Positions 26,116 through 35,535 are shown, counted from the first letter of the stretch. The stretch is 64,000 nucleotides of DNA from Coriobacteriaceae bacterium AM100-PB1-1D-6A (GCA_027660625.1 JAQDNC010000003.1:62001-126000); one strand, 5' to 3'. The notes: generated by a model from the sequence alone, not told the origin. A program made the numbers and translations.

Positions 26116-26985
26116 TTACCCCGCCAGATACGCTTCCAACGCCGGCAAAGTCGCCTCTGCATCGTGGCGGCCGACCTGGTAGATGCGCTCGAGCTCATCC
26201 GGTTCGCGGCACAGCGACGGCACCTTCACCGATTCGCTCGGCCGCACCACAAAGATTTCCCCGGCAGCCTCTCGACGTGCCAGGTCATCGAGCGTGGCAT
26301 TGTAGACCTCATGCCGATGCTCAAGCGCTGCAACAAACTCCGGATAGTGACGGAACACGCGCCGCAGCATGGGCATCACGCTGTTGGGCTGCTTCACAAA
26401 GCCCGCCGGCTGCGTGAGTACCACGATATTGCGGTCATACCCCTGCGCAAACAGCCATGCGCTGGGAATAGAATCAGCCACGCCACCATCCAGATACTTA
26501 TGCCCGTCAATAGCAACGGGACGCGTCGCCACAGGAATGGCAGACGACGCCCGGATCCACTCGATATCGCGCTCGTCGCCATACGGTAGATCGTGGTAGA
26601 CGGCCTTGCCCGTCTCGATATCGGTACACACGCACGTAAACCGCATGGGGCAGGCGCGATACGCCTCCAGGTCGATGGGATCGCGCTCGATGGGCACCTC
26701 GTGATAGGCAAAATCGGCATTGAACATATCGCCGGTTCGCAGCCAGCTGGTCACGCTCGCATAGCGTTTGTCGGTGCAATAGACCTTGTTATAGCGAATG
26801 GCGCGGCCGATCTGGCGCGATTTAAAGTTGTAGCCAAATGCCGCGCCCGCCGAGACGCCCACCATATGGTCGCAGGTCAAACCGTGCTCCATCCAAACGT
26901 CGAGCACGCCCGCCGTATACATACCGCGGTAGCCGCCTCCCTCGAGCGCCAGCCCCACCGTGCTCGTCATATTTGACTGTGCCAT
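26116..26985 (-). CDS. Patatin-like phospholipase
   Basis: 289 residues. The oxyanion block LALEGGGYRGMYTAGVLD (13-30), nucleophile GVSAG, and the catalytic Asp in LDGGVADSIP form the Ser-Asp dyad of patatins. No signal peptide. The family hydrolyses phospholipid acyl chains. The ATG at 26985 has GGAG 9 bp upstream. The C-terminus (RREAAGEIFVVRPSESVKVP) is typical of the bacterial DUF6363-type patatins. Single gene, divergent from the c-di-GMP genes. Confidence 0.88.
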   Translation of the reverse strand: MAQSNMTSTVGLALEGGGYRGMYTAGVLDVWMEHGLTCDHMVGVSAGAAFGYNFKSRQIGRAIRYNKVYCTDKRYASVTSWLRTGDMFNADFAYHEVPIERDPIDLEAYRACPMRFTCVCTDIETGKAVYHDLPYGDERDIEWIRASSAIPVATRPVAIDGHKYLDGGVADSIPSAWLFAQGYDRNIVVLTQPAGFVKQPNSVMPMLRRVFRHYPEFVAALEHRHEVYNATLDDLARREAAGEIFVVRPSESVKVPSLCREPDELERIYQVGRHDAEATLPALEAYLAG

Positions 26986-27304
26986 GCGACCATCTCCGTT
27001 CCTGCGTTTTAAAACGGAACAAGTATACCCATCAACAAATATCGTCTCAGTCGCATTTTCATCGAACATCGTCGCGTTACCGTTTGGCGAATAATGGCCG
27101 CCCGCAACATGGGCACCCCTACATAATTCCATACACTTGTTTATACTACTCAGTAGTTATCAGCCGAGAGCACGAACCGACAAATAAACCCAACGACGCA
27201 GCAAGGCGGGGGCTTGGAAACACGCAAGGCGTTGAGCAGCAACGCATGTGCACAACGAGCTCGCCCGACGCAATCCGCCCCGACCTCAGAAAGCCGCTTA
27301 CAGT
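26986..27304. other. Divergent intergenic region, patatin/GGDEF-EAL
   Basis: 319 bp without a gene. A 13-bp palindrome ACTACT-C-AGTAGT at 27145-27157 overlaps a TATACT box (27142-27147), a plausible promoter/operator for the GGDEF-EAL gene. A GCGTTG / CAACGC hairpin lies at 27229-27245. No riboswitch was confidently identified. Confidence 0.4.
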
Positions 27305-30022
27305 ATGGATAACGCCAGCAATAATACCGAAACGCTCGAAAAGACCATCCGTGACCTTCTGGAGCGTCAGGACGATCTGATCAGGACCGCCTTTACCGAC
27401 GAGCTCACCGGACTTGGCAACCGCGGCGGCTTTACCCGTTCCTTAGAGGAACTCTGGGAGCAGGAACTGCCCGTGACCATGGCGTTTATCGACATCGATA
27501 ACCTTAAGCACTGCAACGACATCTTTGGACATGACGAGGGCAACCGCTATATCTTGCAGGTGAGCCTCTATCTCAAACTGTATATGAAGGTGGACGAGGC
27601 GGCATTTCGTCTGGGGGGCGACGAGTTCGCCATCCTATCTACGATTGCGACCGAGGACGACCTTGCCGAACGTCTGGAACACTGCCGAACGGTACTGCTC
27701 GAAAACAACGCTTCCAAGATGCCTCACTCGTTTAGCTACGGAGTGGCACACGCCGACCCCGCCCTGGGCGAAGCCCCCAATCGCTTGACGAACGATGCCG
27801 ACCATCGCATGTACGACTACAAGCTACGTCATGCCGTGCACCTTGATCGACGCAATATCGCACAAGCCCACACCGACGACTTCGAAATAAGCGATCGCAT
27901 TTTCGACGCCCTTTCGATGCTCAACGAAGGCCGATATTTCTTTATCGAGAACTTGGACAAACATCGAACCCTTTGGTCACAAGGCGCCTTGCGCGATCTT
28001 GGTCTTCCTTCGGAGCATATAGACAACTGCCACGATTACTGGAAAACGCGTGTCCATCCCGATGACCTTGAGGCCTATACCAACGACATCGACCAAATCT
28101 ATGACGGCTCCAAACATCGCCACGTCATGCAGTACCGCGTGCGCAATGCCGCCGGCGACTACATCCTCGGCCGTGCTCGCGGGTTTCGTATCGACGGCGA
28201 CGGAAATGTCCCCTCGCTCTATGTCGGCGAGCTCGTCAACCACTCGCTTGCCGAGACCGTCGACGCCGCCACGGGCCTCGGAATGCAGCGCACGCTGATC
28301 AACGCTATCGATGCCTGCCGTCGCGACCATTGCAAGACGGGGCTTATAGCAGTGCGCGTTCGCGGCACGGCAAAGCTCAACGAGCTCTACGGGGCCGAGG
28401 CCGTCGACAACATGCTCGCCGAATACGCAGGCCGCATGCTGTCGATTACTCGCGGCAGGAGTCGCGTCTTCCGCTCACGCAACGCCCAGTTCGTCGTGCT
28501 TAGCAACAATTTGGATCACGAAGCATTCGAGCAACTGATCCAACATCTCAAAGAGGCCGTTTTCGCTCCCGTTCGAATCGCGGACGACACCATTACCCCC
28601 GTCTGTCTTGTCGTTCCGGCCTTTTACGAGCACCTGACCAATCAAACGGCCGCCGTTTTAGGCGAACTCGACCGTCGCATTCGCACGGCCGGCGGGCTTG
28701 TTCCCAACGACAGCCTCCCCATACCCGAGGTGGAGCGCAAAAGCGCCATCGCCGAACGCATCGATTCGCTCACGGGTCTCTATCGACCCAGCGAGTTTAT
28801 GCGCCGCGCCAACGAATTTCTCGAGACAAGGCGCAACGGCGCCTGGTGTATCGCCACCGTCGATATGGGACACATGCGACTGTTCAACGAATGGCACGGA
28901 CAGGCCGAGGGCGACCGCATGCTCGCCGATGTGGGCACGGTCCTCAAGGACATCGAGAATGCCAACATGGGCGTCGCAGGGTACTGGGGCCAAGACGACT
29001 TTTGCATACTCATCCCCTTTGAACACGACACCGTCCATCAGATCTATAGCCGCGTTCGCCAGGCCGTGGCCAAGTATGATGACGGCGTGGGATTCTGGCC
29101 GTCCATGGGCGTCTACCCCATCGACTCCAACGAGAAAATCACCATCGATGCGCAGGCCAAGGCCATGTTTACCAATCGGCGCGCAAAAAACGACTTTAAG
29201 GAGCGCATTGCCATTTTCCGCCCCGAGGAGTACGAGCGCGAAATCGCGTTCCACCGCACGCTGACCGAATTCCAGTACGCGCTCTCCAACGGCCGTATTA
29301 CCTACTACCTGCAGCCCCAGGTCGACATGGAAACCGGCGAGATCATTGGCGCCGAAGCGCTCACGCGCTGGATCGACAAGGATGGCTCCCTCATTTCGCC
29401 CGCCACCTTTATCCCCGCTCTCGAAGAAAGCGGTTTTGTGGTGACGCTCGACAAATACGTTTGGCAGGGCGTTGCCTTGTGGCTGCGCGAGCGCATCAAT
29501 CGGGGGCTTCGCGTGGTTCCGATCTCGCTTAATGTGTCGCGCGTGGATATCCTCGCCTGCAACGTTGCCGAGCATATGGGAGCGCTCGCCGCCCAATACA
29601 ACCTGCCGCCCGAGCTCATGCGCATCGAGATCACCGAGACAGCTTATACGGGAGAGTCCGAGGCCGTGGATAAACTAACGGCCGACCTGCACACCCGCGG
29701 CTTCTCGACCTATATGGACGATTTTGGCACCGGCCAGTCCACGCTCGCGATGCTCAAGAACGTCAACGTCGACGTCATCAAGCTCGATCGCACGTTTGTG
29801 CCCGATAACGGCGATGAGGGCCGCAGCGTGCAAATCATCTCATCAATGCTCGAGATGGCGCAGTCACTCCATCTGCCCGTTGTGATCGAAGGCGTCGAGA
29901 CGGACAAGCAGGCAAACATGCTGCGCCACATGGGCGCCCGCTACGCTCAGGGATTCCTCTACTACCGCCCCATGCAGGCGGAGGATTTTGAGGCATTGCT
30001 CGATGGTGGCAACGACAACTAA
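27305..30022 (+). CDS. Diguanylate cyclase/phosphodiesterase (GGDEF-PAS-GGDEF-GGDEF-EAL)
   Basis: 905 residues. The first GGDEF domain is intact (104-108, after GLGNRGG and FIDIDNLKHCND). A PAS_3-like segment (about 215-325, RVHPDDLEAY) follows, then two degenerate GGDEF modules (ending SRNAQF and WGQDDF where GGDEF should be), then a full EAL domain with EAL at 684-686, NVS, IEITETA, MDDFGTGQS and EGVET. Both synthesis and breakdown of c-di-GMP are therefore plausible. No transmembrane helix, so cytoplasmic. Start uncertain: ATG 27305 fits the neighbour's domain start; a longer frame begins at 27248. No RxxD inhibition site is evident. Confidence 0.88.
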   Translation: MDNASNNTETLEKTIRDLLERQDDLIRTAFTDELTGLGNRGGFTRSLEELWEQELPVTMAFIDIDNLKHCNDIFGHDEGNRYILQVSLYLKLYMKVDEAAFRLGGDEFAILSTIATEDDLAERLEHCRTVLLENNASKMPHSFSYGVAHADPALGEAPNRLTNDADHRMYDYKLRHAVHLDRRNIAQAHTDDFEISDRIFDALSMLNEGRYFFIENLDKHRTLWSQGALRDLGLPSEHIDNCHDYWKTRVHPDDLEAYTNDIDQIYDGSKHRHVMQYRVRNAAGDYILGRARGFRIDGDGNVPSLYVGELVNHSLAETVDAATGLGMQRTLINAIDACRRDHCKTGLIAVRVRGTAKLNELYGAEAVDNMLAEYAGRMLSITRGRSRVFRSRNAQFVVLSNNLDHEAFEQLIQHLKEAVFAPVRIADDTITPVCLVVPAFYEHLTNQTAAVLGELDRRIRTAGGLVPNDSLPIPEVERKSAIAERIDSLTGLYRPSEFMRRANEFLETRRNGAWCIATVDMGHMRLFNEWHGQAEGDRMLADVGTVLKDIENANMGVAGYWGQDDFCILIPFEHDTVHQIYSRVRQAVAKYDDGVGFWPSMGVYPIDSNEKITIDAQAKAMFTNRRAKNDFKERIAIFRPEEYEREIAFHRTLTEFQYALSNGRITYYLQPQVDMETGEIIGAEALTRWIDKDGSLISPATFIPALEESGFVVTLDKYVWQGVALWLRERINRGLRVVPISLNVSRVDILACNVAEHMGALAAQYNLPPELMRIEITETAYTGESEAVDKLTADLHTRGFSTYMDDFGTGQSTLAMLKNVNVDVIKLDRTFVPDNGDEGRSVQIISSMLEMAQSLHLPVVIEGVETDKQANMLRHMGARYAQGFLYYRPMQAEDFEALLDGGNDN

Positions 30023-30148
30023 TACGCTCGCACGCAAAACGCCACCGTCGAGGGGAGCGTTTGTTCCCATGAGCTAACTAATACTCCAATCTAAACCGAA
30101 TTGGGAGTAAGATACAAACCATTGTTCCATCCAAGGAGGCAATCCATC

Positions 30149-31681
30149 ATGAACGAGTCGTATCGCCTGGGCGAGCAATCAATCATCGCTCATCTTCAGC
30201 GACTTGCGAACGGGGCCTCAACCACCGAGCTCGATGTTGCCGCGCTGCCCCCGGAGCTGCGTGCCATCGGTGAGCAACTGCAGAAAACGCTCGCCATCCT
30301 GCAACAAGAACGTGAGTTGCTTGAGCACGGCGCCTATATCGACTCGCTCACCAATCTTGGCAACCGTGGCGGACTCGACCGCCATGTCGATCAGCTCTGG
30401 CGCAAAGGCACCCCCTTCACCTGTGCCTATATTGACATCGATCGCCTCAAGCATTGCAACGATAAGTTTGGCCACGCCGAGGGCAATCGCTACATTCTGA
30501 GCATCTGCCGCGCACTCACCGAGACAATGGAGCACGATGAGTTGCTGTTCCGTATCGGTGGAGACGAATTTGTACTTATATCCCCCACGACAAACGAAGC
30601 CGAGCTCGAGCAGCGCCTGGAGTGGACGCGTGCCAATCTTATCGAGGCAACATCGGACGGCAAGGCGCCCATGATCGCCAGCTTTAGCTTTGGCTGCTCG
30701 CGCGTCGACCCGCTTGCAGGCGATACGCGTCGCCAGATGACAAAGGACGCCGACCGCAAAATGTATCGCTACAAGCTCATGTACCGTGTGCAACAACCGG
30801 AAGAAGGCGATGCGCTGCAACGCCCGATCACCGAACAACCCCCCCCCTGCAACGACCGAGTGTTTCAAGCGATCTCCATGAGCTCCGAGACACGCTATCC
30901 GTTCATCATTAACCTCGACACCGGCGAATCGCAATGGTCGGTTAATGCCGTGCGCGATTTTGACCTACCCTCCCAGCATCCCTACAACTCGCTCGATATA
31001 TGGCTTGCCCGTGTTCACCCCGAGGACCGCGACAACGTACGTGCCGAGCTCGATATGGTGGTAAACGGCACGTGGCACTTCCACTGCATGCAGTATCGCG
31101 TCATGAATACCGCCGGAAAATACGCGCTTTGCGACTGCACGGGTTACCGCCTGGACGGCACCGATACCGAGCCCAACATGTATGTGGGCATTGTCACCAA
31201 CCGAAGCTTGGCAGATACGACCGATTCCGTGACCCGTCTGGGCGATATCCACGCCCTGGTCAACGCCATTGGCGAGATGCGTCGCGTGGCACGAAACGCG
31301 GGCTTGATCGCCATTAAAATCGACGAAATCGCACAGGTCAATGCCCGCTTTGGCTTTGATGCAGGCGACCGCGTTTTGGCAGAAAGCGCCGCCTGCCTCA
31401 TGGATTGCTCGCGCGGCAAGGGTCGTCTGTTCCGCTCGACCGGACCGATGTTCGTGGCGCTCTTTGACGAGCTTGATCCCGAAGAGACCGACGCGGTTGC
31501 AGACGAAATCGAACGGTTCTTGGGATCGCCCGTGCTCCTTGGCTCATTTGAATATCAGCCGCCCCTTCGCGTGGCGACGCTTCATCTGGACGCCGTCGAC
31601 CGACAGCCCGTTTCCATTTTGAACGAACTCAATGCGCTGATTAAAGAGGCGCCGCAGGTACCGGGCACCAAGCTGGACTAG
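30149..31681 (+). CDS. Diguanylate cyclase (GGDEF-PAS-degenerate GGDEF)
   Basis: 510 residues. It parallels the first two-thirds of the preceding protein: helical lead-in, intact GGDEF (137-141; SLTNLGNRGGLDRH, YIDIDRLKHCNDKFGH), PAS-like domain (ARVHPEDRDNVRAEL) and a degenerate GGDEF module (RLFRSTGPMFVAL), but it lacks the third module and EAL. AAGGAGG sits 9 bp before the ATG. The 126-bp gap to the upstream gene allows co-transcription. The pair looks like a tandem duplication with loss or gain of the EAL half. c-di-GMP synthesis is family-based. Confidence 0.87.
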   Translation: MNESYRLGEQSIIAHLQRLANGASTTELDVAALPPELRAIGEQLQKTLAILQQERELLEHGAYIDSLTNLGNRGGLDRHVDQLWRKGTPFTCAYIDIDRLKHCNDKFGHAEGNRYILSICRALTETMEHDELLFRIGGDEFVLISPTTNEAELEQRLEWTRANLIEATSDGKAPMIASFSFGCSRVDPLAGDTRRQMTKDADRKMYRYKLMYRVQQPEEGDALQRPITEQPPPCNDRVFQAISMSSETRYPFIINLDTGESQWSVNAVRDFDLPSQHPYNSLDIWLARVHPEDRDNVRAELDMVVNGTWHFHCMQYRVMNTAGKYALCDCTGYRLDGTDTEPNMYVGIVTNRSLADTTDSVTRLGDIHALVNAIGEMRRVARNAGLIAIKIDEIAQVNARFGFDAGDRVLAESAACLMDCSRGKGRLFRSTGPMFVALFDELDPEETDAVADEIERFLGSPVLLGSFEYQPPLRVATLHLDAVDRQPVSILNELNALIKEAPQVPGTKLD

Positions 31682-31965
31682 CGTTATGGGGCGCATGATG
31701 GTTAATTTCCGATCTCAACCGAACACATTGGGCAAATAGGTCGTACCCGCAGTTAGCCGAACGTCCCCGCAGTCCCTCCCGGGGCCCGGGGGCACCGTTT
31801 CGATACTCTTGGTTTACTTTGCCTGATGCAAATAAGTGCTCAACAAGATAGAACCTATCCCCCGCCACGGATATGCCCTCGAGTAAATCTGTTAAGCCAA
31901 GCCTATCAAATTCTATTGACAATTGGCTGCATTGGTCCATTTTGTCGTCCAGCCACTTCCGCTGG
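31682..31965. other. Stretch without a recognised gene
   Basis: Minus-strand open frame 31641-31940 has no good ribosome site and no recognised similarity; it may be a remnant. Base composition shifts toward AT from about 31850. Confidence 0.4.
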
Positions 31966-32286
31966 CTATCGCCTCATAAACACAAACCTAACGAGCCGCA
32001 CGAACGACAAAGAGGCCAAGCTGAACAGAAGTAGAACCAAAACTTCAAAAACGCTGGTATTCCAATCGCGTACCCAGCCCTCTACCGCCCACAAGAAAAA
32101 CAGCAGCCCCATCCATAACGTCACAGAAGAAATCAGCTTTGCGTAAGGGCGTATATCAATCTCGCTCTCCCTTTTTGTGACATCATATCCAGCAATTGAG
32201 CAGAGCCATCTTCCTCTTCGGTATTGGATTGAAAGGACAATCAAGGCAATCGAAGTCATCAAGCAAACAGCATCCTCTGTTTCCAT
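31966..32286 (-). CDS. Small membrane protein, DUF3784-like
   Basis: 106 residues with three hydrophobic stretches (AVCLMTSIALIVLSIQY, LISSVTLWMGLLFFLWAV, VFEVLVLLLFSLASLSFV) and the segment CSIAGYDVTKRESEIDIRPY between the first two, the pattern of DUF3784 proteins of Gram-positive bacteria. Function unknown. The ATG at 32286 has AAAGGAAA upstream. Codon use is clearly more AT-rich than neighbours, pointing to recent acquisition, as does the transposase fragment next to it. Confidence 0.65.
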   Translation of the reverse strand: METEDAVCLMTSIALIVLSIQYRRGRWLCSIAGYDVTKRESEIDIRPYAKLISSVTLWMGLLFFLWAVEGWVRDWNTSVFEVLVLLLFSLASLSFVRLVRFVFMRR

Positions 32287-32392
32287 AGAGTTTCCTTTGC
32301 TTTCCATCCTAGTTACGCATTCACAATCGAATCAAACCAAGTATGAATTACTCGATAGCAACCGCCTTAGTATAAACCATAGCCGCCGCAGC

Positions 32393-32523
32393 AGCCCGCC
32401 TTCCAAGGCCTCAAAGCTCGCCATCGAGGGCGACCCGCCCAGACCCCTTACAATCTGCTCGCACGAGGCCCCGCACTCCAACATCCTCTGGACCGTATCC
32501 CGCTCGTACCTGGTGAGCGTGCC
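32393..32523 (-). pseudogene. Fragment of an IS30-like transposase HTH
   Basis: The minus strand reads LTRYERDTVQRMLECGASC, then EQIVRGLGGSPSMASFE, which follows the IS30-family HTH_38 pattern (LT, ER, I, ML, G-S, I, LG-SPS, E). Only about 43 codons remain, without a start or the DDE domain. The flanking region is AT-richer than the chromosome and lies between two normal genes, as expected of an insertion scar. Confidence 0.4.
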
Positions 32524-32620
32524 TGCCGTGGGCCCTCGGGGCCGGCATCGTGCCCCACGCCATCTGCCCGCTCGTGCGATAATCCTCTGCAGAAGTCACC
32601 GACAGCAGAGGGAGTTTGTG

Positions 32621-33244
32621 ATGAAGGTTCTTTTGGTCAATGGCAGCCCCAAGGCAAACGGCAACACGGCCCGCGCACTCGCCGAGGTCGCCGAGCAGCT
32701 TAACGCCGAAGGCATCGAGGCCGAGATGTTTCAGCTGGGCGCCAAGCCCATTCGCGATTGCATTGGTTGCGGCCAGTGCGGCAAGCTCGATTGCCGTTGC
32801 ACCTTTGACGACGATGTGGTCAACGAGCTGATTGCCGCTGCCGAGCAGGCAGACGGCTTTGTCTTTGGCTCGCCCGTCTACTACGCACATCCCAGCGGAC
32901 GCATCCTCTCGGCACTCGACCGCGCATTCTATGCAGGCAGCAAGGCCTTTACGCACAAGCCGGGCGCCGCTGTCGCCGTTGCCCGTCGCGGCGGCACGTC
33001 GACCACCTTCGACGTGCTCAACAAGTACTTCACCATCAACCAGATGCCCGTGGTAGCATCCACCTACTGGAACAACGCCTTCGGTGCCATGCCGGGCGAG
33101 GCCGCCCAGGACGCCGAGGGCCTTGCCACCATGCGAAACATCGGTAAAAACATGGCCTGGCTGCTGCGTTGCATCGAGGCGGGAAAGGCCGCCGGCATCG
33201 AAGCCCCCGAGGCCGATCGCGAGCGAACCAACTTTATTCGGTAG
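32621..33244 (+). CDS. NADPH-dependent FMN reductase/flavodoxin-fold oxidoreductase
   Basis: 207 residues. Flavodoxin-like fold with the FMN phosphate loop VNGSPKANGNTARAL, a CIGCGQC cysteine cluster (about 48-54) seen in the iron-sulfur flavoprotein branch, and GSPVYYAHPSGRILSALDR, the flavin-stacking loop. It transfers electrons from NAD(P)H to FMN or small acceptors such as quinones. AGAGGGAG precedes the ATG. It is followed 17 bp later by the ArsC-like gene in the same direction. Confidence 0.85.
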   Translation: MKVLLVNGSPKANGNTARALAEVAEQLNAEGIEAEMFQLGAKPIRDCIGCGQCGKLDCRCTFDDDVVNELIAAAEQADGFVFGSPVYYAHPSGRILSALDRAFYAGSKAFTHKPGAAVAVARRGGTSTTFDVLNKYFTINQMPVVASTYWNNAFGAMPGEAAQDAEGLATMRNIGKNMAWLLRCIEAGKAAGIEAPEADRERTNFIR

Positions 33245-33261
33245 AACGGCGGAACATAAAT

Positions 33262-33603
33262 ATGAACGTGCAAATTTTCGGGACTAAGAAGTCCTTCGAT
33301 ACCAAGAAGGCCCAGCGTTATTTTAAGGAGCGCCGCATTAAGGTGCAGTTTATTGACCTAAAGGAAAAGGAGATGAGCAAGGGCGAGCTCACGAGCGTGA
33401 TGCAGGCGGTCGGCGGCATCGACAAGCTGCTCAACCCCAAAGCCAAGGACGAGGAGACGCTCGCGCTTATCCAGCACCTCGCCCCCAGCCAGCGCTTCGA
33501 TAAGCTGCTCGAGAACCAGCAGGTTTTGGCCGAGCCCATCGTACGCAACGGCAAGAAGGCCACCGTCGGCTATTGTCCCGATGTGTGGGGAGCCTGGGAG
33601 TAG
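33262..33603 (+). CDS. ArsC/Spx-family protein with Ser in place of the reactive Cys
   Basis: 113 residues, thioredoxin-like fold of the ArsC/YffB/Spx family: FGTKKSFDTKKAQRYFKE at the N-terminus, VGGIDKLLNPK and LAEPIVRNGKKATVGY later. The family's reactive Cys, normally in a K-x-C segment, is Ser11 here. Without it arsenate reduction is unlikely; a structural or Spx-like role is possible, although it lacks a CxxC. Weak ribosome site (GGCGGAAC). Short gap from the flavoprotein gene suggests an operon. Confidence 0.78.
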   Translation: MNVQIFGTKKSFDTKKAQRYFKERRIKVQFIDLKEKEMSKGELTSVMQAVGGIDKLLNPKAKDEETLALIQHLAPSQRFDKLLENQQVLAEPIVRNGKKATVGYCPDVWGAWE

Positions 33604-33689
33604 CCTGTGTTATTTGTCGGCGCGTGGGTATAAGAGCAGGCGTTTGGCATAAGATTCAACTGTAAGCCATGTCTAACAAAGGAGGGCAC

Positions 33690-34820
33690 ATGCCCAACAA
33701 ACCCGTGAAGATCATCATGCTTACCGGCTACCTCGGTGCCGGCAAGACCACGCTGCTCAACCACATCCTCGCCAACGACGGCGGCATCCGTGCTGCCGTG
33801 ATCGTCAACGATATCGGCGAGATCAACGTCGACGCCAGCCTCATCGCCGACGGCGGCCTTTCCGAGACCGACGACCTCATCCCGCTCACCAACGGCTGCA
33901 TCTGCTGCACGCTTTCGGACGACCTGGCCAACCAGCTGCAGGGCATCGCCGATTCAGGCAAGTTCGACTACATCATCATCGAGGCCTCGGGTATTTGCGA
34001 GCCTATCCCCATCGCCTACACCATCTCGAGCTTCTGCGACGAGGCCAAGGTGGGCGGCGAGCCCAAGCTCGCGCTCGACAACATCGTGGCCGTGGTCGAC
34101 TGCGCCCGCATGTACGACGAGTTCAACGGCGGCCGCGACCTGCTGGCCGAGGATATCGACGAGGACGACATCGAAAGCCTGCTCATCCAGCAGATCGAGT
34201 TTTGCTCCACGCTGATCCTCAACAAGACCGATACCGTGAGCCCCGAGCAGATCGCCGAGCTCAAGGCCATCGTCCGCAGCCTGCAGAAGGACGCCGTGAT
34301 TGTCGAGGCCCAAAACGGCGAGGTCCCCATGGAGGAGTTGCTCGACACCGACCGTTTCGACTTTATGCGCGCCTACAACTCCGCCGCTTGGATCGAGGCC
34401 ATGGAGCATCCCGAGGAGCACGACGACCCCGAGGTGCTCGAGTACGACATCGAGACCTTTGTGTACTCGCGCCGCAAGCCGTTTGACCTGCAGAAGTTCA
34501 CCGATTTTGTTGAGCAGGAGTGGCCCGACGAGGTCATTCGCGTCAAGGGCCCGCTGTGGCAGAACGGCAATCCGGACATGTGCTACATGTTTGAGCAGGC
34601 CGGCCACCAGATGCGCCTGATGGAGAACGGTCTGTTTGTCGATTCTGCGCCTGAGGGCGAGAAGCAGAAGATTATCGACGAGAACCCCGAGATCATGCAG
34701 ATTTGGGACGACGAGACGGGCGACCGCATGACGAGCCTGTGCATCATCGGCCGTCACATGGACAAGGACGCGCTCATCGCCGCCCTCGATGCCTGCCTGA
34801 CCGACTGGCACCGCGCCTAG
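33690..34820 (+). CDS. CobW/YciC-family metal-chaperone GTPase
   Basis: 376 residues. P-loop GYLGAGKT (13-20), the metal-binding GCICC (69-73; Cys70, Cys72, Cys73), NKTD guanine motif (LILNKTDTV) and the C-terminal CobW domain (VLEYDIETFVYSRRKPFDLQKF). These G3E GTPases deliver zinc or cobalt to target proteins. AAAGGAGG lies 4 bp before the ATG. No Zur-type site was recognised. Ends with a clear terminator. Confidence 0.9.
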   Translation: MPNKPVKIIMLTGYLGAGKTTLLNHILANDGGIRAAVIVNDIGEINVDASLIADGGLSETDDLIPLTNGCICCTLSDDLANQLQGIADSGKFDYIIIEASGICEPIPIAYTISSFCDEAKVGGEPKLALDNIVAVVDCARMYDEFNGGRDLLAEDIDEDDIESLLIQQIEFCSTLILNKTDTVSPEQIAELKAIVRSLQKDAVIVEAQNGEVPMEELLDTDRFDFMRAYNSAAWIEAMEHPEEHDDPEVLEYDIETFVYSRRKPFDLQKFTDFVEQEWPDEVIRVKGPLWQNGNPDMCYMFEQAGHQMRLMENGLFVDSAPEGEKQKIIDENPEIMQIWDDETGDRMTSLCIIGRHMDKDALIAALDACLTDWHRA

Positions 34821-34859
34821 GTTTATCCAAGCGGGCATTTTTCCGCCTACGTAACCGCC

Positions 34860-34894
34860 AAACCACCACGAAGGTGCCCTTCGTGGTGGTTTTT
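34860..34894 (+). terminator. Terminator after the CobW-like gene
   Basis: AAACCACCACGAAGG / CCTTCGTGGTGGTTT hairpin plus T run; it ends 13 bp before the trmL Shine-Dalgarno sequence. Confidence 0.88.
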
Positions 34895-34915
34895 CGTTCT
34901 GAGCCAAGGAGATTC

Positions 34916-35515
34916 ATGTTCAATATCGTGCTGTATGCGCCCGAGATTCCGGCCAATACGGGCAATATCGGCCGCACCTGCGTGGTCACCGGCGCCCGCC
35001 TGCATCTGGTGGAGCCGCTGGGGTTTTCGCTCGACGACAAGACGGTACGTCGCGCCGGCCTGGGCTACTGGCAAAACTTGGACGTGACGACCTATGCCGG
35101 CTGGGAGGATTTCCTTGCGCGCAACGGCCTCTCCCCTGCCGACGAGCGCCTGCATCTGCTGACCAAAAAGGCACGCCGCACCTATGCGCAGAGTACCTAC
35201 CGCGATGGAGACTACTTGGTCTTTGGCAGCGAGAGCTCAGGCATTCCCGAGCCACTGCTTGCCGCGGCGTCCGAGCGCTGCGAGCGCATCCCGATGCTGC
35301 GCGATTGTGACTCACTCGATAACGCCGAGGCCTGGGAAGCCCACGAGGAATCGCTGGGACATACCGAGGACAGCCACGAGGCCATCCTTCGGCAGGATAT
35401 CTGCGGCAACTTCGTCAACCCGAACGACTACCGCATCAGTGCACTCAACCTCTCCAACAGCGCCGCCATCGTCCTCTACGAAGCCCTACGCCAAACAGGC
35501 TTTCCGGAAATGTGA
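34916..35515 (+). CDS. trmL: tRNA (cytidine(34)-2'-O)-methyltransferase TrmL
   Basis: 199 residues, SPOUT fold: FNIVLYAPEIPANTGNIGRTC at the N-terminus, LVFGSESSGIPE in the middle and NLSNSAAIVLYEALRQTGF at the C-terminus with the SAM knot. It methylates the wobble position of some leucine tRNAs. AAGGAG precedes the ATG at 34916. An internal stretch of about 30 residues (NAEAWEAHEESLGHTEDSHEA) is longer than in E. coli. The stop codon lies inside a palindromic repeat shared with the end of the TetM-like gene. Confidence 0.88.
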   Translation: MFNIVLYAPEIPANTGNIGRTCVVTGARLHLVEPLGFSLDDKTVRRAGLGYWQNLDVTTYAGWEDFLARNGLSPADERLHLLTKKARRTYAQSTYRDGDYLVFGSESSGIPEPLLAAASERCERIPMLRDCDSLDNAEAWEAHEESLGHTEDSHEAILRQDICGNFVNPNDYRISALNLSNSAAIVLYEALRQTGFPEM

Positions 35516-35535
35516 CAAAGGGACAGTCCCTTTGT
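35512..35535. repeat. Stop-codon palindrome, copy 1
   Basis: ACAAAGGGAC-A-GTCCCTTTGT (35515-35535) preceded by ATGTG. The TGA that ends trmL lies inside ATGTGACAAAGGGAC, the same 15 bases that end the TetM-like gene at 39268-39254 on the other strand. Confidence 0.7.

Noticed and set aside
27133..27304. c-di-GMP (GEMM) riboswitch before the GGDEF-EAL gene
   Set aside because: Pieces such as AAACC and GACGCA occur, but the conserved GNRA tetraloop, receptor and stem order could not be assembled.
31641..31940. Minus-strand open frame of 99 codons
   Set aside because: Overlaps the end of the GGDEF gene, has no ribosome site and no recognised family; possibly a remnant.
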